Shown here: positions 50,607 through 60,875 of the stretch, piece by piece
Layout of the letters: the number at the start of each line of letters is the position of its first letter
Numbering within the stretch: the stretch's first letter is position 1
NCBI RefSeq assembly: GCF_001463745.1
Contig: NZ_BBWJ01000004.1
Location: 337,778 to 401,777, forward strand
Direction of reading: 5' to 3'
DNA: 64,000 bases
Origin: Aureimonas sp. AU22
GTDB taxonomy: Bacteria > Pseudomonadota > Alphaproteobacteria > Rhizobiales > Rhizobiaceae
Program-made: the position numbers and the translations under genes
The notes under the pieces: model-generated
Seen by the model: only the letters and a program-made list of their open reading frames with translations
What the model was told of the DNA's origin: nothing
The model's database searches: none

Positions 50607-53213
50607 ATGCCGACCCGAACCTCCCGAACGTTTCTGCGCGTCATGACCTGGCTGGTCGGGCTGTGCGGCATCGCGCTGCTTCTCGGCGGCGGCTGGCTCG
50701 CCGCGATCGGCGGCTCCGCCTATTACGTCGTCGCCGCCGTGTTCTTTCTCGCGACGGCCTTTCTCCTCCACCGCGCTCGGCCCGAGGCGCTCAGCGTCTT
50801 CGCGGTGCTGGTGATCGGCACGCTGATCTGGGCGCTCTACGAGGTCGGCTTCGACTGGTGGCCGCTCGCGGCGCGCGGCGACGTGGTGTTCGTCATCGGC
50901 GCCCTCCTGCTTCTGCCCTGGGTCACGCGCCCGCTGAGCCCCCGCACCGTCGCCGACGCGTTGGACGGACGCGAGCGCAAACTTTCGCCGCTGAAGGGCC
51001 ACGGCGCGGTCCTGACCGCCTCGTTGCTCGTGGCCGTCGGCGTCGCGGCAAGCTCGTGGTTCACCGATCTTCACGCCAAGGAGGGCGAGCTTCCCGGCAC
51101 GCGCGTCGGTGCCGGCGACGGCGGCATTCCCGAAGGCGAATGGCTCGCCTATGGCCGCAGCCAGATGGGACAGCGCTATTCGCCGCTCGCCGACATCACG
51201 CCGGCCAACGTGTCGTCGCTGGCGGTCGCCTGGTCCTTCGAGACCGGCGACGAACCGCAGCCGGGCGATCCGGAGGAGACGACCTTCCAGGTCACGCCCC
51301 TGAAGATCGGCGAGCGGCTGTATCTCTGCACGCCGCATCAGAACGTCATCGCGCTCGACGCGACGACCGGCGCCGAGGTCTGGCGCTACGATCCGGTGAT
51401 CCAGGGCGAGCTCGCGCTTCAGCATCTCACTTGCCGCGGCCTGTCCTACCAGCGCGCGGAGGCGGCGAACGCTGCCGGCCAGCCCACGGGTGCGCCGCAA
51501 GCGGCCGCCAGCCAAGCCGCCGCGCCCGCACCACAGGGCACGGCGACCGAGCTGTCCGCCGAGGGCGGCCTGACCGCCCCGCAGGACAGCGGCTCGACGC
51601 CGAACGGTTCCAACGGTGCACCGGTCGACCAGTCCGGCGGCAACACGGACCCCGGCCTGCCGGTCGCCGTCGCCAACGCGCGCACCGCGACCTGCGACGA
51701 CAAGCTCTTCATGCCGACCGCCGACGGACGCATCGTGATCCTCGACCCGGAAACCGGGGCGGTCTGTTCCAACGCGGGCGGCGGCGACGGGCAGATCGAC
51801 CTCTGGGACCGGATGCCCAACGTCAATCCCGGCTCCTACTACTCGACCTCGCCGGTGATCGTCGCCGGCAACAGCGTGATCGTAGGCGGCACGGTGCTCG
51901 ACAACGTGTCCACCGCCGAGGCGTCGGGCGTCATCCGGGCCTTCGACATCACCACCGGCAACCTTCTCTGGAACTGGGATTCCGGCAAGCCGAACGACAC
52001 GCAACCCATCGGCGAAGGCCAGACCTATACGCCGAACAGCCCGAACTCGTGGTCGATCATGAGCGCGGACGAGGCGCTCGGCCTCGTCTACGTGCCGCTT
52101 GGCAACCAGCCGCCGGATCAGTGGGGCGCCAACCGCTCTCCGCAGGTCGAGGAGTACTCCTCCTCCATCGTCGCGCTGGATGTGCGCACCGGCCAGCCGC
52201 GCTGGCACTTCCAGACCGTGCATCACGACCTCTGGGACTACGACGTGCCCGCGCAGGCGAGCCTCATCGACCTGCCGATCGGAGGCGAGATCGTGCCGGC
52301 GCTCGTGCAGCCAACCAAGCAGGGCGAAATCTTCGTGCTCGACCGGCGCACCGGCGAGCCGGTGATGCCCGTGGTCGAGAAGCCCGCGCCCGGCGGCGCC
52401 GTCGCACCCGACCGCACGTCGCCGACCCAGCCGAAATCCGCCATCTCCTTCGACCCGCCGTCGCTTCGCGAACGCGACATGTGGGGCGCGACGATGTTCG
52501 ACCAGCTCGCCTGCCGCATCGCCTTCCACGGGCTGAACTACGGCGGGCGCTTCACGCCGCCCTCGCTGGACGGATCGCTGATCTATCCCGGCAATTTCGG
52601 CGTCTTCAACTGGGGCTCGGTGGCCGTGGATCCAGCTCGTGGCGTGATGTTCGCGACGCCCACCTACCTCGCCTTCACCTCGCGTCTCGTGCCGCGTCCG
52701 GACGACAAGTCGCTCGTGGTCAATCCGAACCAGCCGAAAGGCGCGTTGCCGGCGCTCAACGAGAACTTCGGCGCGCCCTACGCCATCAAGCTCGGCCCCT
52801 TCACCTCGGCGCTCGGCCTGCCCTGCCAGCAGCCGCCCTGGGGCTATGTCGCGGGCGTCGACCTCACCACGGGCGAGACCGCCTGGATGCACAAGAACGG
52901 CACTACGCGCGACGCCTCGCCCGTGCCCCTGCCCTTCCGCATGGGCGTGCCCAATCTCGGCGGGCCGATGATGACGGCGGGCGGTGTCGCCTTCCTGTCC
53001 GGCACGATCGACTACTACGTGCGCGGCTACGACGTGACGACGGGCGAGGAACTCTGGAAGTCGCGCCTGCCGGCCGGCGGCCAGGCGACCCCGATGACCT
53101 ATCGCGGCGCGGATGGGCGGCAGTACCTGCTCGTCGTCGCCGGCGGCCACGGCTCGCTCGGCACCAAGCGCGGCGACTCGGTGATCGCCTACGCCCTCCC
53201 GCAGGGCAACTGA
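50607..53213 (+). CDS. gcd: Membrane-bound PQQ-dependent glucose dehydrogenase
   Basis: An 868-residue quinoprotein that oxidises glucose or other aldoses to the lactone in the periplasm and passes electrons to ubiquinone. Residues 10-155 contain five helices (membrane anchor). The PQQ propeller follows: WLAYGRSQMGQRYSPLADI, QHLTCRGLSYQ, NSPNSWSIMSADEALGLVY, YQTVHHDLWDYDVP-like FQTVHHDLWDYDVPAQ, MWGATMFDQLACRIAFHG and LPAGGQATPMTYRG. Residues about 285-357 form an Ala/Gln/Gly/Ser-rich low-complexity insertion where E. coli Gcd has only about a dozen residues. PQQ synthesis genes are not nearby. It interrupts the purine and urease region without an evident functional link. Confidence 0.95.
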   Translation: MPTRTSRTFLRVMTWLVGLCGIALLLGGGWLAAIGGSAYYVVAAVFFLATAFLLHRARPEALSVFAVLVIGTLIWALYEVGFDWWPLAARGDVVFVIGALLLLPWVTRPLSPRTVADALDGRERKLSPLKGHGAVLTASLLVAVGVAASSWFTDLHAKEGELPGTRVGAGDGGIPEGEWLAYGRSQMGQRYSPLADITPANVSSLAVAWSFETGDEPQPGDPEETTFQVTPLKIGERLYLCTPHQNVIALDATTGAEVWRYDPVIQGELALQHLTCRGLSYQRAEAANAAGQPTGAPQAAASQAAAPAPQGTATELSAEGGLTAPQDSGSTPNGSNGAPVDQSGGNTDPGLPVAVANARTATCDDKLFMPTADGRIVILDPETGAVCSNAGGGDGQIDLWDRMPNVNPGSYYSTSPVIVAGNSVIVGGTVLDNVSTAEASGVIRAFDITTGNLLWNWDSGKPNDTQPIGEGQTYTPNSPNSWSIMSADEALGLVYVPLGNQPPDQWGANRSPQVEEYSSSIVALDVRTGQPRWHFQTVHHDLWDYDVPAQASLIDLPIGGEIVPALVQPTKQGEIFVLDRRTGEPVMPVVEKPAPGGAVAPDRTSPTQPKSAISFDPPSLRERDMWGATMFDQLACRIAFHGLNYGGRFTPPSLDGSLIYPGNFGVFNWGSVAVDPARGVMFATPTYLAFTSRLVPRPDDKSLVVNPNQPKGALPALNENFGAPYAIKLGPFTSALGLPCQQPPWGYVAGVDLTTGETAWMHKNGTTRDASPVPLPFRMGVPNLGGPMMTAGGVAFLSGTIDYYVRGYDVTTGEELWKSRLPAGGQATPMTYRGADGRQYLLVVAGGHGSLGTKRGDSVIAYALPQGN

Positions 53214-53219
53214 CGGCCC

Positions 53220-54557
53220 TCAGGCGAAGCGGCGTGCCGCTTCGCCGTGCTCGCGGCGGAGCTTCGCCAGATCGACGCCGACCGGTCGGCCGTCCAGGAC
53301 GCGCCAGAGGCCCGCCACCATAACGCGGTCCGCTCGCGTCGCGCCGCAAAGGACAAGCGCGGCGATCGGGTCGTGCGCGCCGGAAAAGCGCAGCTCATCC
53401 AACGTGAAGAGGGCGAGATCGGCCTGGGCGCCGACGGCGATGCGGCCGATGTCGGCGCGCCCGAGACAGGCGGCCGAGCCCTCCGTCGCCCAGCGGATCG
53501 CGTCGCGCGCCGTCATCGCCGACGCGGACCGACGCGACAGGCGGTTGATCATCAGCGCGTGGCGCACCGCCTCCATCATGTTCGCGCTGTCGTTCGAGGC
53601 CGAGCCGTCGACGCCGAGGCCGATCGGACTGCCGGCGGCTTCCAGTTCGGCCGTCGGGCAGAAGCCGGACGCGAGGACGGCGTTCGAGGTCGGACAGTGG
53701 CAAACGCCGACCCGGTGCGCGCCGAGACGCCGGCACTCCTCGCTGGTGAAGTGAATGCCGTGCGCTAGCCAGGTCCGAGGCCCCAGCCAACCGACCTCCT
53801 CCAGATAGTCGACCGGGCGGCACTGGAAGCGCTCGAGGCAGAAGCGGTTCTCGTCCTCGGTTTCGCCGAGATGCGTATGAAGTCGGGCGTCGAAGCGCGC
53901 GGCGAGCGAGGCGCTCTTCTCCATCAGGCTCTTCGTGACAGAAAAGGGCGAGCAGGGCGCGAGCGCCACCTGCACCATAGCCCCCTCGCCGGGCTCGTGG
54001 AGCGTCGACAGCAGGCGTTCGGAATCGACGAGGATCTCGTCCTCGTCCTGCACCACGCTATCGGGCGGCAGGCCACCGTCCTTGGCCGATAGGTTCATCG
54101 AGCCGCGCGTCAGCGTCACGCGGATCCCCAGGCCCCGCGCCTCTTCCGCCTCGATGTCGATCGCGCGATCGAGCCCCGGCGGAAAGAGGTAGTGGTGGTC
54201 CGCTGCCGTGGTGCAGCCGGAAAGAAGCAGTTCGGTCAGCGCGAGGCGCACCGACAGGCGAAAACTCTCCGGATCGAGCCGCGCCCAGATCGGATAGAGC
54301 GCCTGCAGCCAGGGAAAGAGCTCCTTGTCGACGGCTGCGGGATGGGCGCGCGTCAGCGTCTGGTAGAAATGGTGATGCGCGTTGACGAGGCCGGGCAGGA
54401 CGACGTGAGCGGAAGCGTCGACGGTCTCGTCCACAGGCGCGGAGGGTTCGCCACCGCTGCGGACGAGTTCGGCGATGCGACCGTTCTCCACCACGAGCCC
54501 GCCTTCGGCCCCTTCGGCCAGAATGGCGAGCGGTGCTTTCAGGAACAGGCGCGCCAT
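53220..54557 (-). CDS. 8-oxoguanine deaminase
   Basis: A 445-residue zinc amidohydrolase of the TrzN/AtzA-like group. Motifs are GLVNAHHHFYQTLTR, LLLSGCTTAADHHYLFP, LHTHLGETEDENRFC, TWLAHGIHFTSEE, GVCHCPTSNAVLASG and LGVDGSASNDSANMMEAVRHA. The combination HHHFYQ and VDGSASND is that of bacterial 8-oxoguanine deaminases, which make urate and ammonia from 8-oxoguanine. That fits a place in purine breakdown between allA and urease. Cytosine or hydroxydechloroatrazine-type substrates are the main alternatives. The ureG gene precedes it on the same strand by only 6 nt, so it may be transcribed with urease. Confidence 0.9.
   Translation of the reverse strand: MARLFLKAPLAILAEGAEGGLVVENGRIAELVRSGGEPSAPVDETVDASAHVVLPGLVNAHHHFYQTLTRAHPAAVDKELFPWLQALYPIWARLDPESFRLSVRLALTELLLSGCTTAADHHYLFPPGLDRAIDIEAEEARGLGIRVTLTRGSMNLSAKDGGLPPDSVVQDEDEILVDSERLLSTLHEPGEGAMVQVALAPCSPFSVTKSLMEKSASLAARFDARLHTHLGETEDENRFCLERFQCRPVDYLEEVGWLGPRTWLAHGIHFTSEECRRLGAHRVGVCHCPTSNAVLASGFCPTAELEAAGSPIGLGVDGSASNDSANMMEAVRHALMINRLSRRSASAMTARDAIRWATEGSAACLGRADIGRIAVGAQADLALFTLDELRFSGAHDPIAALVLCGATRADRVMVAGLWRVLDGRPVGVDLAKLRREHGEAARRFA
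53224..53245. terminator. Perfect 10-bp hairpin between gcd and 8-oxoguanine deaminase genes
   Basis: GCGAAGCGGC and its exact complement flank a 2-nt loop. It lies 11 nt past the gcd stop and covers the last codons of the convergent deaminase gene, so it probably serves as a terminator at least for gcd. No T-run follows on the plus strand. Confidence 0.5.
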
Positions 54558-54563
54558 GGCCGG

Positions 54564-55223
54564 TCAGGCCGCTTTCGCCACGGCCGGCAGTCCACCCGTG
54601 GCGGCGAGGAAGTCGAGGATGTCGTCGAGGCCGACGCGCCGCGACAGGTCCGCGAAGACGGTCGGCAGACCCTTGCGGCCCCGCCCAGCATCGGCTTCCA
54701 TCCGCGCGAGATCGGCGCCGACATAGGGCGCGAGATCCGTCTTGTTGACGACCAGAAGGTCGGACCGCGTGATCGCGGGCCCCCCTTTCCGCGGGATGTC
54801 GTCGCCCTGGCAGACGGAGATGACGTAGATCGACAGGTCCACGAGGTCGGGCGAGAAGGTCGCGGCGAGGTTGTCGCCGCCCGATTCCACCAGGACAAGG
54901 TCGAGATCGGGATGGCGCGCACGCAGGTCGGCGATCGCGCGAAGGTTGAGCGAGGCATCCTCGCGGATCGCCGTGTGCGGACAGCCGCCGGTCTCGACGC
55001 CGATGATGCGATCGGCCGGCAAGGCCTGCCGGCGCACCAGCGCCTCGGCATCCTCGACGGTATAGATGTCGTTGGTGACGACGCCGATCGACCAACGGTC
55101 GCGCGCCGCAAGGCAGATCTTCTCGCACAGGGTCGTCTTGCCCGAACCGACGGGACCGCCGATGCCGACCCGCAGGGGCCCGTTGCGACGAAGGGATGTC
55201 AGGGCAGGCTCGATCGTCATCAT
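54564..55223 (-). CDS. ureG: Urease accessory GTPase UreG
   Basis: A 219-residue SIMIBI GTPase that drives nickel insertion into urease. The P-loop is [13 protein letters not shown]; other motifs are [46 protein letters not shown] and [15 protein letters not shown]. The first ATG of an ATGATG pair is used; it overlaps the ureF stop by 4 nt. It is the last urease gene, followed closely by the 8-oxoguanine deaminase gene. Confidence 0.97.
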   Translation of the reverse strand: MMTIEPALTSLRRNGPLRVGIGGPVGSGKTTLCEKICLAARDRWSIGVVTNDIYTVEDAEALVRRQALPADRIIGVETGGCPHTAIREDASLNLRAIADLRARHPDLDLVLVESGGDNLAATFSPDLVDLSIYVISVCQGDDIPRKGGPAITRSDLLVVNKTDLAPYVGADLARMEADAGRGRKGLPTVFADLSRRVGLDDILDFLAATGGLPAVAKAA

Positions 55224-55900
55224 GTTCTGAACAGCCTCGTTTCCAGGGTTTCGTGCCGCATCGCCTGAATGTCCGACAGGATCGTCGCCGAGCCGAGATC
55301 GTCCAGCGTCGAAGTGGCGGCACGGCGCGCGGTCTCGACGAGCACCGGTTCCAGCTGATGCAAGATCGCCACCGCCTCGCGCTGGCCGAGCGGCACGAGG
55401 CGCACGCAGACGCTGAGGAGATTGGCCGCGAAGGCATGTGCGAAGGCGGTCGCCGCGGCACCGAGCGGCACGCTCTCGCGCGCAGCCAGTGCCCCCACCG
55501 CGACGGGATAGGCCATCGCCTCGACGGTGCCCGAACCCCAGGGGGCAGCGGCGGCCGCGAAGGCGCTTCCGAGTTCGGCCGTCTCGCGTCGCCGTTCGGC
55601 AGAGCCGGAGAGCGCGCCGGCGAGTTCCGCGACCTCGGTCAATGCGCCGGCATCGCCAGCCATGGCCGCGCGGTGGGCCGCGGCCAGAAGAACGAGATCG
55701 TTCCAACCGCTGCCGTGGACGAGAAGCGTCTCGATCCAGTCCGCGCAGTCGTCCGCCCGCCGGAGGAGGCCCGCCGCAATCGCGGCTTCGAGCCCGTGGG
55801 AATAGCCGAAGGCGCCGACGGGAAAAGCCGGCGAGAGCCAGGTCTGGAGCTTCAGAAGCGCCGCCGGCCCGATCGTGTCCGGCGGCGTGCCGTCAATCAT
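55220..55900 (-). CDS. ureF: Urease accessory protein UreF
   Basis: A 226-residue all-helical assembly protein that, with UreD and UreG, carries nickel to apo-urease. Motifs are [21 protein letters not shown] near the start, [13 protein letters not shown] and [20 protein letters not shown]. The ATG at 55900 lies inside the 3' end of ureE (8-nt overlap). A GTG a few codons upstream is less likely. The C-terminus [10 protein letters not shown] is typical. Confidence 0.94.
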   Translation of the reverse strand: MIDGTPPDTIGPAALLKLQTWLSPAFPVGAFGYSHGLEAAIAAGLLRRADDCADWIETLLVHGSGWNDLVLLAAAHRAAMAGDAGALTEVAELAGALSGSAERRRETAELGSAFAAAAAPWGSGTVEAMAYPVAVGALAARESVPLGAAATAFAHAFAANLLSVCVRLVPLGQREAVAILHQLEPVLVETARRAATSTLDDLGSATILSDIQAMRHETLETRLFRT

Positions 55901-56345
55901 GACCGTGATGGTGCCCGCCGGCATAGGCGCCGCCCACCGGATCGAAGGCCGCCTCGACCTCGTGGACATCAGCCCCGAGCCCGCGCAGCATGTCCGCGAT
56001 CACATGGTCGCGGCGCAGGAGGATACGCCCGTCTCGGATCTGGCAGGGCAGATGCCGGTTGCCGATCTGCCAGGCGATCTGCAGGAGATGGTCGGCGTCG
56101 CGTCCGTCGACGCTCAGCAACTGTTCCGGCTTCGCCTTCACTTCGACGAGGCGTCCGTCCGACAGGACGATCGCGTCGCCCGCAAGAAGCAGGCGTGCCT
56201 CGGCGAGGTCGAGGAGAAAGGCGATACCCCCGTCCGACACCATGGCCATGCGCCGGCGATGCCGCTGCGCCTCGTCCAGCGTGATCGTGTCGTCGGCCGG
56301 GCCTGCCCATTGGCCCCGTGCATGAATCCGTCCCGCCTCGATCAA
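55893..56345 (-). CDS. ureE: Urease nickel-binding accessory protein UreE
   Basis: A 150-residue metallochaperone: peptide-binding domain (GPADDTITLDEAQRHRRRM), metal-binding domain (LQIAWQIGNRHLPCQI, DHVIADMLRGLGA) and a short His-rich tail GGHHHGHD that binds nickel. I propose the TTG start at 56345: it makes a TTGA overlap with the previous stop and has AGAGAGGG 8 nt upstream. The ATG at 56375 would lie 34 nt inside the preceding gene and lacks a ribosome site. The N-terminal length then agrees with other UreE proteins. Confidence 0.92.
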   Translation of the reverse strand: MIEAGRIHARGQWAGPADDTITLDEAQRHRRRMAMVSDGGIAFLLDLAEARLLLAGDAIVLSDGRLVEVKAKPEQLLSVDGRDADHLLQIAWQIGNRHLPCQIRDGRILLRRDHVIADMLRGLGADVHEVEAAFDPVGGAYAGGHHHGHD

Positions 56346-56701
56346 CCGCGCGACCCTCTCTTGATCTGTTGGCATTCGGCGACCGGTGCGTCGCCCTTGG
56401 TCACGTCGAGAAGGCTGGCGTCCGTCCCCTTGGACCACCAGACCTGGGCACCTGCCGCATATTTCGCCCCGGAGGCCGCGATCACGCCGACGAAGAGGCG
56501 CCGGCTCGAACCAGCTTCCACGATCGCGAGATCGTTGTCCGGAAGGTTCACGTAGTCCACGACACGGCTGACGCCGTCGGAGCATTCGTAGGTGAAGCGC
56601 ATGCGCTCCGGCGTTCCCGGCAGGTCGAGCGTCAACGGATCGGCCTGCGCGACGGTCGCGCTCGCCAGCATGAGGGCCGAGAGGGTCAGAGCAGTCTTCA
56701 T
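56342..56701 (-). CDS. Periplasmic lysozyme inhibitor-like protein (MliC/PliC domain)
   Basis: A 119-residue exported protein. The signal peptide runs to about residue 20 (ATVAQA) with no lipobox Cys, so it should be free in the periplasm, like PliC, rather than lipid-anchored like MliC. The mature part shows the MliC pattern: FTYECSDGVSRVVDYV, a central hydrophobic VGVIAASGAKYAAGAQVWWSKG and a final AECQQI. The two Cys residues can form the fold's disulfide. Such proteins inhibit c-type lysozymes. It sits inside the urease operon, overlapping the DUF29 gene and ureE by 4 nt each, which is unusual; co-expression with urease seems unavoidable. Confidence 0.8.
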   Translation of the reverse strand: MKTALTLSALMLASATVAQADPLTLDLPGTPERMRFTYECSDGVSRVVDYVNLPDNDLAIVEAGSSRRLFVGVIAASGAKYAAGAQVWWSKGTDASLLDVTKGDAPVAECQQIKRGSRG

Positions 56702-57162
56702 GCGCCGTCCGGGTAGAAGTCGGGGTCGAGGACGTCTTCCAGCCGAAAGGGGCAGGATTGCGGGGAGGCGTCTTCGGGAAGATCGGTTTCCGCCGCCACG
56801 ATCGTGCGGGCCAAGGCGTATTCCTCGGCAAGCACCTTAGCGGGATAGGTCCTTAGGCTCAAACTTCTGGCAATGCGTCGATGCAGCCGGCTTCGCTGCT
56901 CGACGATCGCCCCCTTCCAACTGCCGGAGCGGCGCTCGGGCTCGTATGTCCATTCCAGCAGATGGAGCAGCAGAACGTTCATCCGGCTTTCGATCTCGCT
57001 GCGTTGCGAGTCACCCAAGCTCTCCAGTTCCTCCGCGGCGTTGTCCCAGTCGATCGAGTTGTGCGCCCGCGCCCGCGCCCGCAGCTTCGTCGCCTGGTCC
57101 TGCGTCCAGGCGTAGAAGTCGCGCTCGTAAAGCGGAGCGTCGGCGGGTTGCGGCTTGGCCAT
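56698..57162 (-). CDS. DUF29 domain protein
   Basis: A 154-residue protein of the DUF29 family, known mainly from cyanobacteria and some proteobacteria. Family marks are LYERDFYAWTQDQATKLR, DNAAEELESLGDSQRSEI, LLLHLLEWTYEPERRSGSW and LAEEYALARTIVAAETDL. It is mostly helical and polar, so cytoplasmic. Function is unknown. It starts 9 nt after the ureC stop and overlaps the lysozyme-inhibitor-like gene by 4 nt, so it is expressed within the urease operon. Confidence 0.85.
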   Translation of the reverse strand: MAKPQPADAPLYERDFYAWTQDQATKLRARARAHNSIDWDNAAEELESLGDSQRSEIESRMNVLLLHLLEWTYEPERRSGSWKGAIVEQRSRLHRRIARSLSLRTYPAKVLAEEYALARTIVAAETDLPEDASPQSCPFRLEDVLDPDFYPDGA

Positions 57163-57171
57163 GCGGGGAGT

Positions 57172-58884
<1,713 letters not shown>

Positions 58885-59013
58885 GGCTCCTCCTGCATCG
58901 GGCGTTTGCGCCGCACAAGACTAGGCCGCCCGCGCCGGCTTGTCTGCCTCTCAACAGGAGCCGGCGAGCTTTTTCACGCCTCGCGCGTTGCTGTGAGGAT
59001 TCGGGAGAAACGC

Positions 59014-59439
59014 ATGTCCATTCGTTCCCATGCCGCGTTCGCCGCCGTTGCTGCTCTCGTGCTCGCTGCCGCACCAGCAGTTGCCCAGCCCTTCGATCCC
59101 GGACCGCCGGGGATTTCGGTCGGCCAGTCGATGTCCGGAGCGCCGATCGGCGGCTATCGGCCCGTGCGCCGCCCACTTTCCATTCCCAACGCGCCGGTGT
59201 TCGGCGACACGGTGGAGGAGCGCGCCTACGGGCGGGACTACGACAATTCCTATCTCAAGCCGCAGGTTGTGCGTCCCGACGTGGACGGCACTTCGACACG
59301 GCTGCGCGCCGCCGAGGGACGTTCGAGCATCGGACCGGACACCGCGGGCGACTTCGCGCGCTCGGACGGCTCGGTGATCAACAAGAGCGGCGTCACGCGA
59401 CCGATCTCGCCCCCACGCCGAGCCCGGATCGTGCGTTGA
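59014..59439 (+). CDS. Small exported proline-rich protein, unknown function
   Basis: A 141-residue protein with a clear signal peptide (residues 1-25, ending AAAPAVA before QPFD). The mature part is polar, Pro- and Arg-rich, without recognised domain (GGYRPVRRPLSIPNAPVFGD, RAYGRDYDNSYLKPQVVRP). GGGAG lies 6 nt before the ATG. It is divergent from ureC and followed on the same strand by another exported protein gene. I do not recognise the family. Confidence 0.7.
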   Translation: MSIRSHAAFAAVAALVLAAAPAVAQPFDPGPPGISVGQSMSGAPIGGYRPVRRPLSIPNAPVFGDTVEERAYGRDYDNSYLKPQVVRPDVDGTSTRLRAAEGRSSIGPDTAGDFARSDGSVINKSGVTRPISPPRRARIVR

Positions 59440-59565
59440 TCGAGGCGCCATGCAACTTAAGCATCCGATCAGACTTTTGAGCCTATAGCGGATGGGATGT
59501 CCGCCCCGGATTCACGGCAGCACACGCGCGACATGGCGCGAGCGCCCTACCGAAAGGCTTGAAAC

Positions 59566-60069
59566 ATGCGCCGAGCTTCGCAGTCCCTCCTCTGCCTCGC
59601 GGCCCTTCTCGGGGCGTCGTTCGCCATGCCTGCCGCGGCGCAGTCGCTCGGTGGCGCGTCCAACTCGGTCGGCACGTCCGGGTCTGGCGGGTCCAGCGTC
59701 GGCGGATCGGGCACCACGGGCGGCGGCCTGACGCCGGGTCTTGGCGGCGCCAGCAACTCGATCGGCTCGTCGGGCGGCGTCGGCTCCAGCGCGACCTCGA
59801 CACAGCAGCGCGCGACGGCAGGCTCCACGACGCTCAACCCGATCAATGCCGATGCGGCCGCCCGAACCGGCAATGTCGGCGCGGCGTCGACGATCGGCAG
59901 CGACAGCACGCTCGGCAGCACGGGCAATGGAACGGGATACGGCCAGGCCGGCGCCGGATCCGCGGCGCTCTACAACATTCCCCGCGCGCGGGTGAACGTC
60001 GACCTCCGCGGCATTCGAGCCGCGCTGCGCATGGGCCCGAACGCGACGCCCGATTCGCGCGGGTACTGA
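59566..60069 (+). CDS. Small exported Gly/Ser-rich protein with internal repeats
   Basis: A 167-residue protein with a signal peptide (1-25, ending MPAAAQ). The mature part is very rich in Gly, Ser, Thr and Ala and repeats the unit LGGASNS(V/I)G(T/S)SG twice, about 30 residues apart, followed by GSDSTLGSTGNGTGYG. The C-terminal 35 residues are more ordered in look (YNIPRARVNVDLRGIRAALRMG). It may be a secreted or surface-associated disordered protein. It converges with ureB. No known family is recognised. Confidence 0.7.
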   Translation: MRRASQSLLCLAALLGASFAMPAAAQSLGGASNSVGTSGSGGSSVGGSGTTGGGLTPGLGGASNSIGSSGGVGSSATSTQQRATAGSTTLNPINADAAARTGNVGAASTIGSDSTLGSTGNGTGYGQAGAGSAALYNIPRARVNVDLRGIRAALRMGPNATPDSRGY

Positions 60070-60084
60070 CCGGCCTCGCGCCGG
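60070..60084. terminator. Short hairpin between convergent exported-protein gene and ureB
   Basis: A 5-bp GC stem (CCGGC / GCCGG) with a CTCGC loop starts directly after the stop at 60069 and lies 10 nt from the ureB stop. It is short and has no T-run; a weak bidirectional terminator at best. Confidence 0.3.
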
Positions 60085-60093
60085 CTTCGGCGT

Positions 60094-60405
60094 TCAGCCG
60101 TCCAGCGCGCCCGAGATGCGAGCGTTGAAGCCATAGACACGCCGATCGCCCGAAAGGGCGATCAGGCGGACGTCGCGGGATTGGCCCGGCTCGAACCGCA
60201 CCGCCGTCCCCGCCGCGATGTCGAGGCGCATGCCGCGCGCGGCCGCGCGCTCGAAGTCGAGCGCCGGATTGGTTTCGGCGAAATGGTAATGCGATCCGAC
60301 CTGGATCGGTCGGTCCCCGGTGTTGGCGACCCGCAGGGTCAGGGCGTCGCGCCCCTCGTTCAGGACGATCTCGCCGTCGCGCGTCAGGATCTCGCCTGGA
60401 ATCAT
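60094..60405 (-). CDS. ureB: Urease beta subunit UreB
   Basis: A 103-residue structural subunit of urease with the canonical start [18 protein letters not shown] and the motifs [24 protein letters not shown] and [24 protein letters not shown] lies 4 nt before the ATG at 60405; an in-frame ATG 11 codons upstream is less likely. It is isolated from ureA and ureC by plus-strand genes on both sides, so it needs a separate promoter in the 224-nt divergent gap to 60630. Confidence 0.97.
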   Translation of the reverse strand: MIPGEILTRDGEIVLNEGRDALTLRVANTGDRPIQVGSHYHFAETNPALDFERAAARGMRLDIAAGTAVRFEPGQSRDVRLIALSGDRRVYGFNARISGALDG

Positions 60406-60629
60406 CGTCTTTCCCCTGCCCCGATGCATCGCCTTCACCGTGGATCATGCTGCGGTCGCGAAGCCATGTCAAAAGCGGCGGGGTGCAATGCGCTGGAAAC
60501 GCAAGACGCCACCGAACGACACCGGATCGAAACCCGGCGCTGCTAGTTTCCCAGTCCAGACAAACCGGTCACCGGCGGCGGGCAAGCGCCGACCGACAAC
60601 AGAACCGGCGGGACAGGGACGACGAGACG

Positions 60630-60875
60630 ATGAAACGCAAGCTGACGGGAGCGGCCGCACTGGCCGCCGCGCTCCTGGCAACGGCCGGCACGGCAATACC
60701 GGCCGGTGCCCCCGAACCGTTCGAGGTGCGCACCGTGACCATGAACGGCACCAGCGGTCCGGCCTACTACTCGCACATGTCGCGCAGCTACCGTTTCCTG
60801 GTGGCGGCGCAGAACGATGACGTCGTCGCGATGATGCCGACCGATGCGGTCAGCGAATCGGCTCGTGCACGGTGA
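60630..60875 (+). CDS. Small exported protein, unknown function, overlapping ureA 3' end
   Basis: An 81-residue protein with a signal-like N-terminus ([20 protein letters not shown]) and a short mature part ([20 protein letters not shown] then [17 protein letters not shown]). No family recognised. It lies in the gap between ureB and ureA on the opposite strand, and its last 26 nt are antisense to the end of ureA. The codon pattern and signal peptide support a real gene, but the evidence is modest. Confidence 0.55.
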   Translation: MKRKLTGAAALAAALLATAGTAIPAGAPEPFEVRTVTMNGTSGPAYYSHMSRSYRFLVAAQNDDVVAMMPTDAVSESARAR

